From Bacilli bacterium (GTDB lineage: Bacteria; Bacillota_I; Bacilli_A; RF39; UBA660), in NCBI GenBank assembly GCA_028709545.1, contig JAQVWT010000005.1, positions 1 to 35,606 on the forward strand: a stretch of DNA of 35,606 bases, written 5' to 3'. The notes under the pieces were generated by a model. The model had not been told where the DNA came from and did no database searches. It saw only the letters and a list, made by a program, of their open reading frames with translations. Position 1 is the first letter of the stretch, and every line of letters starts with the position of its first letter. The translations under genes and the position numbers were made by a program. Of the stretch, positions 23,131-31,085 are shown one piece after another.

Positions 23131-23790
23131 TAAGCTTGCTTTATCACTAATACTTACTCGATAAGAATCACATATTTTAGATATCGTTTTATTTAAAACA
23201 AACTTATCTAAATATAGAGAACTAATATATTTATCAGTCTTATCTTTATACTTAATATAACACTCACATAATAACCAAGATATTGCCATATTAACATAAT
23301 ACATATTACTTTTAAGGCTGATGCATTTATCTAATATATAATCTATATAATTATCATTTACATAATGACTAAGTAGTAATATAAGACCAAATCTTATTTT
23401 AAATTCTTCACCTGTATTAATTAAATCATTAATATATCCAATAAAATATTCATTATTTTTTTTAATTAATTTCATATTACTCGCAGGAGTATCACATAAT
23501 GACCAATCAGTTATCTCTCCGGCATAAAACATTAAATATCCGGCAAGCAACTTTTTATCTTTTAAATAACCTAAAGTAAGACCTAAAACCATCGTTTCTT
23601 CAAAATATCTACCTTGATAATATGAAATAAACTCATCAAGATTATCTATTTCTTTAGCTATCTTTCTAAGTACTGGTATCTTTACGCCAATCTTCTCTTT
23701 AGAATTAAGAACAAGCTTATTAGAAAACTCTCTATACTTATCATCTTTTAATAAAAATAAATTATTAATAAAATTATTATATTTTTCTAT
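23113..23790 (-). CDS. DNA alkylation repair protein, AlkD-like, with AUA in place of AUG
   Basis: The 225-residue product matches the AlkC/AlkD HEAT-repeat glycosylase family, which removes alkylated bases. The N-terminal block KYREFSNKLVLNSKEKIGVKIPVLRKI-like pattern is present (key part GVKIPVLRKIAKEI), as are YYQGRYFEETMVLGLTLGYL and WSLCDTPASNMKLI. The first ATG (23592) would remove a third of the protein, including the conserved N-terminus. Translation from the AUA codon at 23790-23788 is favoured: AAGGAG (23805-23800) lies 9 nt upstream, and the frame has a stop (TAG) just before. It may be a real non-AUG start, a mutated start, or a sequencing error. It lies downstream of the diversified surface protein on the same strand. 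Confidence 0.75.
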   Translation of the reverse strand: MEKYNNFINNLFLLKDDKYREFSNKLVLNSKEKIGVKIPVLRKIAKEIDNLDEFISYYQGRYFEETMVLGLTLGYLKDKKLLAGYLMFYAGEITDWSLCDTPASNMKLIKKNNEYFIGYINDLINTGEEFKIRFGLILLLSHYVNDNYIDYILDKCISLKSNMYYVNMAISWLLCECYIKYKDKTDKYISSLYLDKFVLNKTISKICDSYRVSISDKASLKKRKV

Positions 23791-23856
23791 ACTTATCTAC
23801 TCCTTAAAATAAAAAAATTCGTGGAAATATTTATTTCGATTGTTAAAAGTGTTAAT

Positions 23857-23882
23857 ACTACTTTCTTTTATAAGAAAGTAGT
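23857..23882. repeat. Perfect hairpin, 11-bp stem
   Basis: ACTACTTTCTT (23857-23867), loop TTAT, AAGAAAGTAGT (23872-23882); one more pair is possible outside. No T run follows on either strand, so it is not an ordinary terminator. Confidence 0.8.
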
Positions 23883-23905
23883 AAAGAAATCTTTGCCTTA
23901 GTGCT

Positions 23906-23948
23906 GTAATATTGGACGCTACGTAGTGCCTACGCGTCTCAATATTAC
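23906..23948. repeat. Long three-part hairpin
   Basis: GTAATATTG (23906-23914) pairs with CAATATTAC (23940-23948), GACG (23915-23918) with CGTC (23935-23938), and CGTAG (23922-23926) with CTACG (23930-23934) around loop TGC. There are 18 pairs in all, broken by CTA on one side and T on the other. The centre is GC-rich in an AT-rich setting. Confidence 0.8.
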
Positions 23949-24004
23949 GGTTATAATCTTTTTCTTTCAATTATTATAATTCTTTTATCTTCTCATTTTT
24001 TCTC

Positions 24005-24022
24005 CCCGGAAGGGTTTCCGGG
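24005..24022. repeat. GC-rich hairpin 40 nt downstream of the variable-region gene
   Basis: CCCGGAA (24005-24011), a 4-nt loop, TTCCGGG (24016-24022): a perfect 7-bp GC-rich stem. DGR targets often have a GC-rich stem with a 4-nt loop shortly after the variable region. It has no T run on either strand. Confidence 0.65.
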
Positions 24023-24062
24023 TCGATTTCCTCAGAGATAAGAGTCTGCGACATCTATTATT

Positions 24063-25652
24063 CTACTCTACAGCAATTACTGTGAATGGATTGATTGCAC
24101 TACCCTCACCGGATATTCTTGTCGCTGATATAAGAGAAACTGACGGACGCGCCCCGAGGGCGCCGTACACGACGCTGTAGCCCAGATTACCAGACGAATT
24201 AACGCGCCACCCGATCGCATTCCCACCCGAGTCCATGTAGTATGGCGAAAACGACCACCAATTCTGATTGGTGTATAAATAATTTGTACTATTACCTGTT
24301 CCATATACTAATCCTGCCATTGATGCTTCATCTGCTGTTAACAACCCCACTGGATTAGTAAGAGCTCCATTACCTACTTCTCCATCTACACTGGTGGTAA
24401 ATTGATCATTTTGTAATCCACATTTTAAAGTTGGGGTTTTCTTTGTGTATAGTCGATAATATGCGGCGTAATAGGTCGTACTAGTTCCTATACCAGTACC
24501 TGTTGCTTCTCCTCCTACCCCTGGATCGCTTCGAAGTTGGCGGTCATTACAAAATAGATTATCTGCTACCTGGGATCCTAAGCCTTTATCAAATATGTTA
24601 ATCTTATACCAATTATCTAGTATTGTTTTTATATTGGTATTGGTTTGATTGAAGGTGGCTGATACAGAAGTTGTTCCGAATCTTTCAGATGATGCACTTC
24701 CATTTGCACCTCCATACATATATCCGACATATTTTGCATCGTTATAATTTGTTTCATTCCAAGCATGAGTTCCTTCTATTTGGGTAGCTTCTCCAGTATC
24801 GTTTACTTCTCCATTTGTATTAAACTGTGCCTCTGTTCCATTATATAAAAGTCTTATTGACCCATCACCATTGATTCTAACTATCTTCCACTGGAAACCT
24901 CCCCAGATTAGGTTATTGTTGAGTTCTGTTTTTTCTCCTCGATAATAATACGAGGTTCCGTATTCATCTTCAGCTGAATACAAACCCGTATCTTCTGATG
25001 TTGATATTTTACTAAAGTCAGGACCATCTTTTTCCTCTATTGCTGAGGCTCCGCCGCCTTGGGCTAGAATTGCATCGCCTAGTTTAGGTGGTATATAATT
25101 TTCTAGAAGTAGATGAGCTTTAAATGTTTTACCTAAGTCATCTATTTGGTTATCTTCTGTTTTATAAAAATAGATATTTAATTCATAAGTATGGACTCCA
25201 TCAGTTATTTTACCATCATAGTTTCCAATTCCTAGTGATGATGATTCTTGATTTATTGGTGTTCTTGTTGTTATATCTGGAATAGTATTACCATTTGCTG
25301 CAGTATTAATTCCAGTTAATGTATAAGTGATTGCATCTTCTGAAAATGTATTTTCAGCAACTACTATTTTTATTTGATAATACATCTGAATAGCTGTAGT
25401 ATTATTACCTTTTACAGTAAAGGTTTTAGTTGCAAAAGGATCTGTTGATGGAGCTATGTTATTTGCAATAATTTCTGGGCCTCCATCATATTCCATTTTT
25501 AAATTACCAGTATTCCCGGTAACTGTTGTACCTGTTTCAATATCATTTAATCTTGCTAAATAATATGAATATGCAACACCTACTGTTAAGAAAAATACTG
25601 CTACTATTATTATTCCGGCTAAGATCTTATTTATTATTTTTACTGTTTTCAT
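24063..25652 (-). CDS. Surface protein with C-terminal DGR-type variable lectin domain
   Basis: This 529-residue exported protein has four parts. Residues 1-30 form a SipW/TasA-like signal segment. About 45-190 is a TasA-like beta domain shared with the left-edge gene. Next comes GLYSAEDEYGTSYYYRG, YVGYMYGG, LDNWYKINIFDKGLG and NLFCNDRQL, a pattern I recognise from large surface protein families of gut Firmicutes. The last part (462-507) is a C-type-lectin-like end with WWSFSPYY, WRVNSSGNL and GARPSVSL, followed by a short tail. The last part uses GC-rich codons and a run of NNC codons, unlike the rest. That is the mark of adenine mutagenesis by a diversity-generating retroelement. The protein probably displays a changeable binding face outside the cell; the ligand is unknown. 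SD AGGAG precedes ATG 25652. Confidence 0.82.
   Translation of the reverse strand: MKTVKIINKILAGIIIVAVFFLTVGVAYSYYLARLNDIETGTTVTGNTGNLKMEYDGGPEIIANNIAPSTDPFATKTFTVKGNNTTAIQMYYQIKIVVAENTFSEDAITYTLTGINTAANGNTIPDITTRTPINQESSSLGIGNYDGKITDGVHTYELNIYFYKTEDNQIDDLGKTFKAHLLLENYIPPKLGDAILAQGGGASAIEEKDGPDFSKISTSEDTGLYSAEDEYGTSYYYRGEKTELNNNLIWGGFQWKIVRINGDGSIRLLYNGTEAQFNTNGEVNDTGEATQIEGTHAWNETNYNDAKYVGYMYGGANGSASSERFGTTSVSATFNQTNTNIKTILDNWYKINIFDKGLGSQVADNLFCNDRQLRSDPGVGGEATGTGIGTSTTYYAAYYRLYTKKTPTLKCGLQNDQFTTSVDGEVGNGALTNPVGLLTADEASMAGLVYGTGNSTNYLYTNQNWWSFSPYYMDSGGNAIGWRVNSSGNLGYSVVYGALGARPSVSLISATRISGEGSAINPFTVIAVE
24132..24269 (-). other. Candidate DGR variable region (VR)
   Basis: Residues 462-507 of the surface protein. 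Codons 491-499 are GGC TAC AGC GTC GTG TAC; then GGC GCC CTC: eight of nine end in C, in a genome that strongly prefers A/T in third positions. If the template had AAC at these sites, adenine randomisation would give just this pattern. Arg is CGC/CGT here, but AGA is the usual codon elsewhere. GC content is about 60 percent by eye against about 28 percent outside. GCGCCC/GGGCGC (24149-24163) forms a hairpin at the downstream end. No template repeat or reverse transcriptase is in the window. Confidence 0.68.
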
Positions 25653-25676
25653 TGTTTTAGCTCCTATCTTAAATTA

Positions 25677-25705
25677 ATTATATTATTTTTTTTAAGTTTA
25701 AGCAA
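25677..25705 (-). promoter_or_regulatory. Promoter of the variable surface protein gene
   Basis: TTGCTT (25700-25705), a 17-nt spacer and TATAAT (25677-25682) on the minus strand, 25 nt before the ATG. The -35 abuts the T tract of the pnp terminator. Confidence 0.65.
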
Positions 25706-25733
25706 ATAAAAAGAGTTGTTATTCACTCTTTTT
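25700..25733 (-). terminator. Terminator of pnp, with the stop codon in its loop
   Basis: On the minus strand AAAAAGAGT (25733-25725) pairs with ACTCTTTTT (25716-25708); the pnp stop (25719-25721) lies in the loop. The first arm encodes the last residues of PNPase. Confidence 0.85.
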
Positions 25734-27869
25734 ACTGTTTTCTTCTTTTGCTTTTGGTTTAGGTAGTGCTTCTTTTCTAGATAAGTTAAGTCTACCACGG
25801 TTATCATAACCTTGAGCTTTAACCATAATAGTATCGCCTACTTTTACAATGTCTGATGGTTTATTTACACGTTCATGAGCAAGCTGACTTACGTGTACTA
25901 AGCCTTCGCAGCCTTCCCAAAGTTTTACAAAGCAGCCAAAGTCTTCAACTTTTACAACTACTGCCTCATATATTTCACCTGGAACAACTTCTTTAACTAT
26001 GTTTTCAATCATCTTAATTGTTTTATCAATTATTTCATAATCTGTGTGATATACGATTACTCTTCCATCATCTTCTAAATCTACTTTAACAGCCTCTTTA
26101 TCATTTACTGAAGATACCCCACTTGCTTCTAAGATAATTTTAGTAATCATCTCACCACCACGACCAATGACATCTTTAATCTTTTCAGGATCAATTGTGA
26201 TCATTTTTATTTTTGGTGCATATTTGCTTAGTTCAGCACGTGGTGCAGGTATTACATCTGTCATAACTTTTAATATTTTAAGTCTCGCTTTTTTTGCATC
26301 AGCAAGAGCCTCTTTTAAAATGTTTTTTGTGACTCCCTTTATTTTAATATCCATTTGTAAAGCTGTTATACCATCTTTTGTACCAGCTACTTTAAAGTCC
26401 ATATCTCCCATATGATCTTCAATACCAGCAATATCTGTTAGTATCGAATATTTTTTACCCTTAGTAATAAGTCCCATAGCAATACCAGCAACTGGTGCTT
26501 TAATAGGAACTCCTGCTGCCATTAAGCTTAAACATCCAGCACAGATACTTGCTTGAGAAGATGATCCATTACTTTCAAGTATTTCACTAACTACTCTAAT
26601 TGTATAAGGAAATTCTTCTTCACTAGGGATTACTTGTAGCAGAGCTTTTTCTCCTAGAGCCCCATGTCCTATTTCTCTTCTACCAGGTGCGCCATATCTT
26701 CCAGTTTCTCCTACAGAGAACTGTGGAAAGTTATAGTGAAGCATAAATCTTTTAGAGTCTTCTATTCCAAGACCGTCTAATATTTGATGTTCACCAATTG
26801 CACCTAATGTAGTAGTTGCAAGGGCTTGGGTTTGACCTCTAGTAAATAAGGCTGAACCATGAGTTCTTGGTAAAAAGTCAATTAGAGCCGATAAATCTCT
26901 TATCTCATCGAGTTTCCTTCCATCAGGTCGAATCTTTTTGTTAGTAATTAAATCTCTTACAACCTTAGCTTCGATATTGTTAACAACTGTTTTTACATTT
27001 TTAGCTACTGTATCATCATCAGAATAAAGATTAGTAAAATACTCGGTAGTTTCTTCTTTAACTTTATCAATTGCTGTATATGATTCAAGTTTGTTTTTAA
27101 TTTGAACAGCTTCTAACATATTTGGTTCTGCATATTTAATAACTTCTTTTTCTAAATCAGCAGGTACTTCAGCAAGTTTTACTTCTACTTTTTCTTTACC
27201 TACTACTTTTATAATTTCTTCTTGGAATTCACATAGTTGTTTAATATATTTTTGACCAAACAATAGAGCTTCTAGCATATCTGCCTCGCTTACTTCTTTA
27301 GCTCCAGCTTCAATCATACAAATATCGTCTTTAGTTCCCGCAACTGTTACTGACATTTGGCTTTGTTCAAGCTCTTCACTTGTTGGATTAATAATATAAT
27401 CTTTACCAATTTTACCAACTATTACTCCAGCAACTGGACCATCAAATGGTATTTCTGAAATACCAAGCGCTAGAGATGATGCAAATAAAGCACTCATCTC
27501 TGGGGAGTGATCTGGATCAACTGACAATACTGTATTAATTACTTGGACTTCATTACGAAAGTTATCGGCAAACATCGGTCTAATTGGTCTATCAATTAGC
27601 CTAGCAGTAAGCGTTGCATTGTCACTTGGTCTTCCTTCTCTTTTAATAAATCCACCAGGTATTTTACCTGCTGAGTATAATTTTTCATTATACATAACTT
27701 GTAATGGAAAAAAGTCAGTTGTTGCTACATTGTTATTCATAACAGCAGCTGTTAAAACTACAGTATCTTCATATCTTACTACAACCGATCCATCAGCTTG
27801 TTTTGCTACTTCTCCTATTTCTACAGTTATATTACGTCCTAAAAAATCAAAATTAAATTCTTTTTTCAT
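25719..27869 (-). CDS. pnp: Polynucleotide phosphorylase
   Basis: This 716-residue trimeric 3'-5' phosphorolytic exoribonuclease acts in mRNA decay. Two RNase PH domains are visible (first core [19 protein letters not shown]; second [19 protein letters not shown] and GPVAGVIVG). A KH domain with [13 protein letters not shown] follows, then an S1 domain ([19 protein letters not shown] followed by GLVHVSQL) and a Lys/Glu-rich tail. I chose ATG 27869, preceded by AGGAAGAAGTGAG; an in-frame ATG 10 codons earlier lies in the rpsO terminator. It sits directly after rpsO, the standard order in bacteria, 45 nt apart, so partial read-through from rpsO is likely. Confidence 0.97.
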   Translation of the reverse strand: MKKEFNFDFLGRNITVEIGEVAKQADGSVVVRYEDTVVLTAAVMNNNVATTDFFPLQVMYNEKLYSAGKIPGGFIKREGRPSDNATLTARLIDRPIRPMFADNFRNEVQVINTVLSVDPDHSPEMSALFASSLALGISEIPFDGPVAGVIVGKIGKDYIINPTSEELEQSQMSVTVAGTKDDICMIEAGAKEVSEADMLEALLFGQKYIKQLCEFQEEIIKVVGKEKVEVKLAEVPADLEKEVIKYAEPNMLEAVQIKNKLESYTAIDKVKEETTEYFTNLYSDDDTVAKNVKTVVNNIEAKVVRDLITNKKIRPDGRKLDEIRDLSALIDFLPRTHGSALFTRGQTQALATTTLGAIGEHQILDGLGIEDSKRFMLHYNFPQFSVGETGRYGAPGRREIGHGALGEKALLQVIPSEEEFPYTIRVVSEILESNGSSSQASICAGCLSLMAAGVPIKAPVAGIAMGLITKGKKYSILTDIAGIEDHMGDMDFKVAGTKDGITALQMDIKIKGVTKNILKEALADAKKARLKILKVMTDVIPAPRAELSKYAPKIKMITIDPEKIKDVIGRGGEMITKIILEASGVSSVNDKEAVKVDLEDDGRVIVYHTDYEIIDKTIKMIENIVKEVVPGEIYEAVVVKVEDFGCFVKLWEGCEGLVHVSQLAHERVNKPSDIVKVGDTIMVKAQGYDNRGRLNLSRKEALPKPKAKEENSKKSE

Positions 27870-27883
27870 TATCTCACTTCTTC

Positions 27884-27915
27884 CTAAATAAAAAGACACT
27901 AAAAAAGGTAGTGCC
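27884..27915 (-). terminator. Terminator between rpsO and pnp
   Basis: On the minus strand GGCACT (27915-27910) pairs with AGTGTC (27900-27895, one G-U), followed by TTTTTATTT. It touches the rpsO stop codon (27917-27915). Leaky termination would allow pnp expression from the rpsO promoter. Confidence 0.65.
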
Positions 27916-28184
27916 TATTTTCTTAAATTCAATTCTTTTATTACTTTTCGGTAGCTTACTACATTATTTTTCATTAAATAATCTAGTAGACTACGTCTTT
28001 TTCCAACTTTCATTAAAAGTCCACGTTTACTATGATGATCATCTTTATGAGCTTTTAAATGTTCAGTTAGCTGATTAATTTCTTCAGTTAGTATTGCGAT
28101 TTGTGCTTCTGTTGAACCACTATCTTTTTCGTTTTTTCCAAACTTTTTTACTAACTCTGCTTTTTTAGCTTTTGGTATAGCCAT
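27915..28184 (-). CDS. rpsO: 30S ribosomal protein S15
   Basis: This 89-residue protein is the standard length for S15, which binds the 16S central domain and forms bridge B4. Diagnostic blocks are [40 protein letters not shown] and [28 protein letters not shown] precedes ATG 28184. It lies upstream of pnp, as in B. subtilis and E. coli, and has its own promoter and a structured leader. Confidence 0.97.
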   Translation of the reverse strand: MAIPKAKKAELVKKFGKNEKDSGSTEAQIAILTEEINQLTEHLKAHKDDHHSKRGLLMKVGKRRSLLDYLMKNNVVSYRKVIKELNLRK

Positions 28185-28300
28185 TAAATTTTTCCTCCCT
28201 TACATATTATCCGTTATATCCTAGTATGAATTCGAAGGATGAATTGCAAACCAAGGTAAAACTTCTATTTAATTATATTATAGAAACACTAATAAATCAA
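28185..28300 (-). promoter_or_regulatory. rpsO promoter and structured leader
   Basis: TTGATT (28295-28300), a 17-nt spacer and TATAAT (28272-28277) on the minus strand, then about 80 nt of leader. ATCCT (28240-28236) can pair with AGGAT (28222-28218) around a GAATTC-containing loop. S15 represses its own leader in several bacteria; a binding site here is possible, but I cannot match a known class. Confidence 0.5.
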
Positions 28301-28327
28301 CTAGAATCGATAGCTTTTAGTGAGCCT

Positions 28328-28358
28328 AAACACAAAAATGTTAATATTTTTTGTGTTT
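28328..28358. repeat. Hairpin of 11 bp upstream of the rpsO promoter
   Basis: AAACACAAAAA (28328-28338) pairs perfectly with TTTTTGTGTTT (28348-28358) around a 9-nt loop. It could act as a terminator on either strand. No plus-strand gene reaches it; on the minus strand it would back up the comEC terminator. Confidence 0.6.
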
Positions 28359-28392
28359 TAATAACAGAAAAGTGTATTTGGTTCTAATCCTA

Positions 28393-28468
28393 ACGAATGT
28401 TAGTGCTTTTTTTCACATAATATAGACGAATGAAAGTGCTTTTTTTCACAAAAAACGGGCGAATGTTT
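28393..28468. repeat. 33-bp tandem repeat, about 2.3 copies
   Basis: CGAATG recurs at 28394, 28427 and 28460, exactly 33 bp apart. The first two copies share ACGAATG and GTGCTTTTTTTCACA; the third keeps only the first 9 bases or so. The 355-nt gap 28185-28540 otherwise holds only the rpsO leader, the hairpin at 28328 and the comEC terminator. Confidence 0.8.
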
Positions 28469-28469
28469 A

Positions 28470-28504
28470 AACAAAATAAAGGAAGACTCACGAGTTTCTT
28501 CCTT
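28470..28504 (-). terminator. Terminator of the comEA-comEC genes
   Basis: On the minus strand AAGGAAGA (28504-28497) pairs with TCTTCCTT (28486-28479), with an inner CTC/GAG, followed by a T-rich run. It lies about 37 nt after the comEC stop. Confidence 0.78.
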
Positions 28505-28540
28505 CATCTATATAAACACTATAATAGTGTACAATATATT

Positions 28541-30559
28541 TTATGGTAAATAGAACTTTTTAGTATAATTATTATGCCTAAATATATAACAAATTGTTCC
28601 TTTTTCTTTAGTATCGTAGTATTTTATATTAAGTTTATCAAGGGTTTTAATAGTTTCTGGGCTAGGATGATTAAACCTGTTATTTCTGCCACTAGATATT
28701 ATTCCTTCTTTTGCTCCTATCTTTTCTAAAAAGATGGGATCACTACTGGTTTTAGAACCATGATGACCTAGTTTAATAATATTGGCTTTAGGGTTTTCTT
28801 CTTTTAAAAATTTTGATTCTTGATCACTCGAAGCATCTCCCATAAATAATATTTTATGATTATTTATGGTGAGGAGAGATATAATACTACTTGAGTTTTC
28901 ATCTTTACCTATATAATTATTATAAATTTTAAAATCAAAACTACTTTGATATGTCTTAGTAATATTATTTGCTAGTTTTATTATTTCTTTTTCTAAGTCG
29001 TTATATTCATTATTATTAAGCATGACATTTTTTACCTTTATATTTTTAATTATATTAGGAGCATCTTTTAAATGATCAGAGTCGCCATGAGTAAGTAAGA
29101 GTAAGTCTATTTTATTTATCCCTAAACTTTTTAAAAACACTAGTGTATTATTACTAACATCATAATTATACACTCCTCCTGTATCAATTAAAATACTTTC
29201 TTTCTTGTTATAAATAAGAGCAGAGTCTCCTTGACCAACATCTAAAAAATAAACATAATTATTATTATCTAAATATGGTTTTAATTTTAAACTTAATATT
29301 AAAATTAAAGATGTTAGTAAATACTTTTTATTTAAGGAATAGATATAAAATATAATTAAGAAATAATATATTAAATAAAACATTATATTTACTTTAGGAA
29401 TAATTAAATTAAATAGAGTAATACTGCTTATAAATAGATTAATATGTTCCATAAACTTAAGTAAAAAATATAGGAGTGGTTCAAATAAACTTAATATAAT
29501 AGTTAGTAGTGATAATGGATAAATTATAAAAGTAATAAGAGGACCAAATATTAAATTATTAAGTGGCGATAATAAGCTTATTTCATAGAAATTTATTAGA
29601 GTAATCGGTGCACTAAATAAAAAGGCGATAAAACTTACCCGTAATAAATTTTTAAAATAGTTATTATTTTTCTTTTTTTTGATACTAATAATCAACCCAT
29701 ATGTAGTAATAACCGAGTACTGAAAACCAATATCAAAGATTATTAAAGGATTAAATATAGTTAAAAAAAAGACGGTTAAGAATAAAATGTTTTTAGTACT
29801 TATATTAAAATCATATATTTTATTTATAGAAAGCAGTATATAAAATATTAAGCTTCTATAAACACTAGCCGATGTATTTATAGTCTCACAAAATATTATT
29901 AAAAAAGAAATAATAATTATCTGTTTAAATACTTCTTTAATATTTGTTTTTTTTAAAATAAATATTAATGATGCGGCGAGGAGATTTATATGCATTCCTG
30001 ATATGGCGAATAAATGAATAACTCCATTTATTTGGAAACCTTTATATACATCATCTTCTAGATCTTTTAAATCTCCTAATATTAAAGCTTTTAAATAAGA
30101 GTTAGTATGTGAAAACGAATTAATTCTCTTATTAATATAATTTTTTATTTTATAAATTATATTTTTATTTTCTTTTAAAATATTTATATTACTTACTTTC
30201 ATCATATAGTAAATATAATGATTATTTAGATATTTTTTATAATTAAACGTATTAGGTATTGTATTATTTAGTGGTAAATATAATTCTCCTTTTAATAAGA
30301 CAGTCATCCCAAGTTCTAAATTTATATTTTCTTTAGGATAGTAATAAGCAATTATTTTTTCATCGGCTTTTATTTCTAATTTATATCTCTCTTGATCGTA
30401 GTCAAGCTTTGTAATTTTTCCGGTTATAATATTATCATTGATATTATATTTACTTTCTAATTTTATAAAATATTTAAATGTAAATGAGAAAAGAAGTGTA
30501 AGTATTAGTAGCCCATAATATATAAAATTAGACTGTAATAAAACTCTTAATCTTAGCAA
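28541..30559 (-). CDS. comEC: DNA uptake channel ComEC/Rec2
   Basis: This 672-residue inner-membrane protein carries transforming DNA into the cytoplasm. An N-terminal DUF4131/OB-like part spans about 20-140. The Competence domain with many helices begins near LILGDLKDLEDDVYKGFQI and VIHLFAISGMHI. The C-terminal metallo-beta-lactamase-like domain is at about 450-672, with FLDVGQGDSALIY, THGDSDHL (HxxxDH near residue 490), LFMGDASSDQE and KLGHHGSKTSSD. The metal-binding motifs are intact. The start is TTG 30559, preceded by GGAGAAG, and overlaps the upstream comEA-like gene by 32 nt. No other competence genes are in the window. Confidence 0.94.
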   Translation of the reverse strand: MLRLRVLLQSNFIYYGLLILTLLFSFTFKYFIKLESKYNINDNIITGKITKLDYDQERYKLEIKADEKIIAYYYPKENINLELGMTVLLKGELYLPLNNTIPNTFNYKKYLNNHYIYYMMKVSNINILKENKNIIYKIKNYINKRINSFSHTNSYLKALILGDLKDLEDDVYKGFQINGVIHLFAISGMHINLLAASLIFILKKTNIKEVFKQIIIISFLIIFCETINTSASVYRSLIFYILLSINKIYDFNISTKNILFLTVFFLTIFNPLIIFDIGFQYSVITTYGLIISIKKKKNNNYFKNLLRVSFIAFLFSAPITLINFYEISLLSPLNNLIFGPLITFIIYPLSLLTIILSLFEPLLYFLLKFMEHINLFISSITLFNLIIPKVNIMFYLIYYFLIIFYIYSLNKKYLLTSLILILSLKLKPYLDNNNYVYFLDVGQGDSALIYNKKESILIDTGGVYNYDVSNNTLVFLKSLGINKIDLLLLTHGDSDHLKDAPNIIKNIKVKNVMLNNNEYNDLEKEIIKLANNITKTYQSSFDFKIYNNYIGKDENSSSIISLLTINNHKILFMGDASSDQESKFLKEENPKANIIKLGHHGSKTSSDPIFLEKIGAKEGIISSGRNNRFNHPSPETIKTLDKLNIKYYDTKEKGTICYIFRHNNYTKKFYLP

Positions 30560-31085
30560 ATACTACTTCTCCTACTCCTTTAACATTCATAATATCTTCA
30601 ATAAAAGTAAATGGAGCTATAATTCGGTATTCAATAATCGCATCTGCAATTTTATCACCAATACCATTTAAAGAAATCAATTCTACTTTAGATGCGAGAT
30701 TAATATTTATTAAGCTTACTTTACTTGTTTGAGGATATGTTGTAGTAGGAATAACAGGTTTGGTAGTTGTCATAATCATTTTTGTTGTCACTAGTGCAGT
30801 TGTTGCTGGTGTTGTTATTTCTGGTGTAGGACACTCAACTTTTGGACAAATACATATAGGACACTTCTTTGGTCTATCATTTGTACTAGGTATATAAATA
30901 ACCATCTCATCAGTTACTTTTTTACTTAAATTAATAAGTGAAAGACTTGCATCTTTTTTAGGTCCCCCTGCTAAATTGATAATCTCATAAATATTATTAT
31001 TGTTTATTTCATATACTCCAGGATTTTTAACTGCCCCTTTAATATCACAAAACATGATATTTAAAGATAATATTAAATTAATCAT
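30528..31085 (-). CDS. comEA: Second ComEA-like DNA-binding protein (SLBB + Thr-rich linker + HhH)
   Basis: This 185-residue protein has a short N-terminal hydrophobic stretch (INLILSLNIMF) that is less clear as a signal than in its neighbour. An SLBB domain follows (DIKGAVKNPGVYEINN, INLAGGPKKDASLSLINLSK), then a Cys cluster (CPICICPKVEC) and a Thr/Pro-rich linker (about 85-120). The helix-hairpin-helix domain is LININLASKVELISLNGIG and VKGVGEVVFAKIK, which binds dsDNA at the cell surface. It starts by a 4-nt ATGA overlap with the upstream comEA and overlaps comEC by 32 nt, so all three are translated together. The domain order is the same as in the upstream gene, so it is probably a duplicate that has gained a linker. 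Confidence 0.85.
   Translation of the reverse strand: MINLILSLNIMFCDIKGAVKNPGVYEINNNNIYEIINLAGGPKKDASLSLINLSKKVTDEMVIYIPSTNDRPKKCPICICPKVECPTPEITTPATTALVTTKMIMTTTKPVIPTTTYPQTSKVSLININLASKVELISLNGIGDKIADAIIEYRIIAPFTFIEDIMNVKGVGEVVFAKIKSFITV

Noticed and set aside
23906-23948. Long hairpin considered as an integron attC site
   Set aside because: The GTTRRRY/RYYYAAC core sites are absent and no integrase is present.
24077-24304. Open frame on the same strand overlapping the surface protein C-terminus
   Set aside because: It exists only because the GC-rich variable block has few stops in any frame; its product is Arg-rich with no start signal.
24063-25652. Local search for a DGR template repeat and reverse transcriptase
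   Set aside because: No second GC-rich copy of the variable block and no reverse transcriptase motif (YxDD) protein was found in the window.
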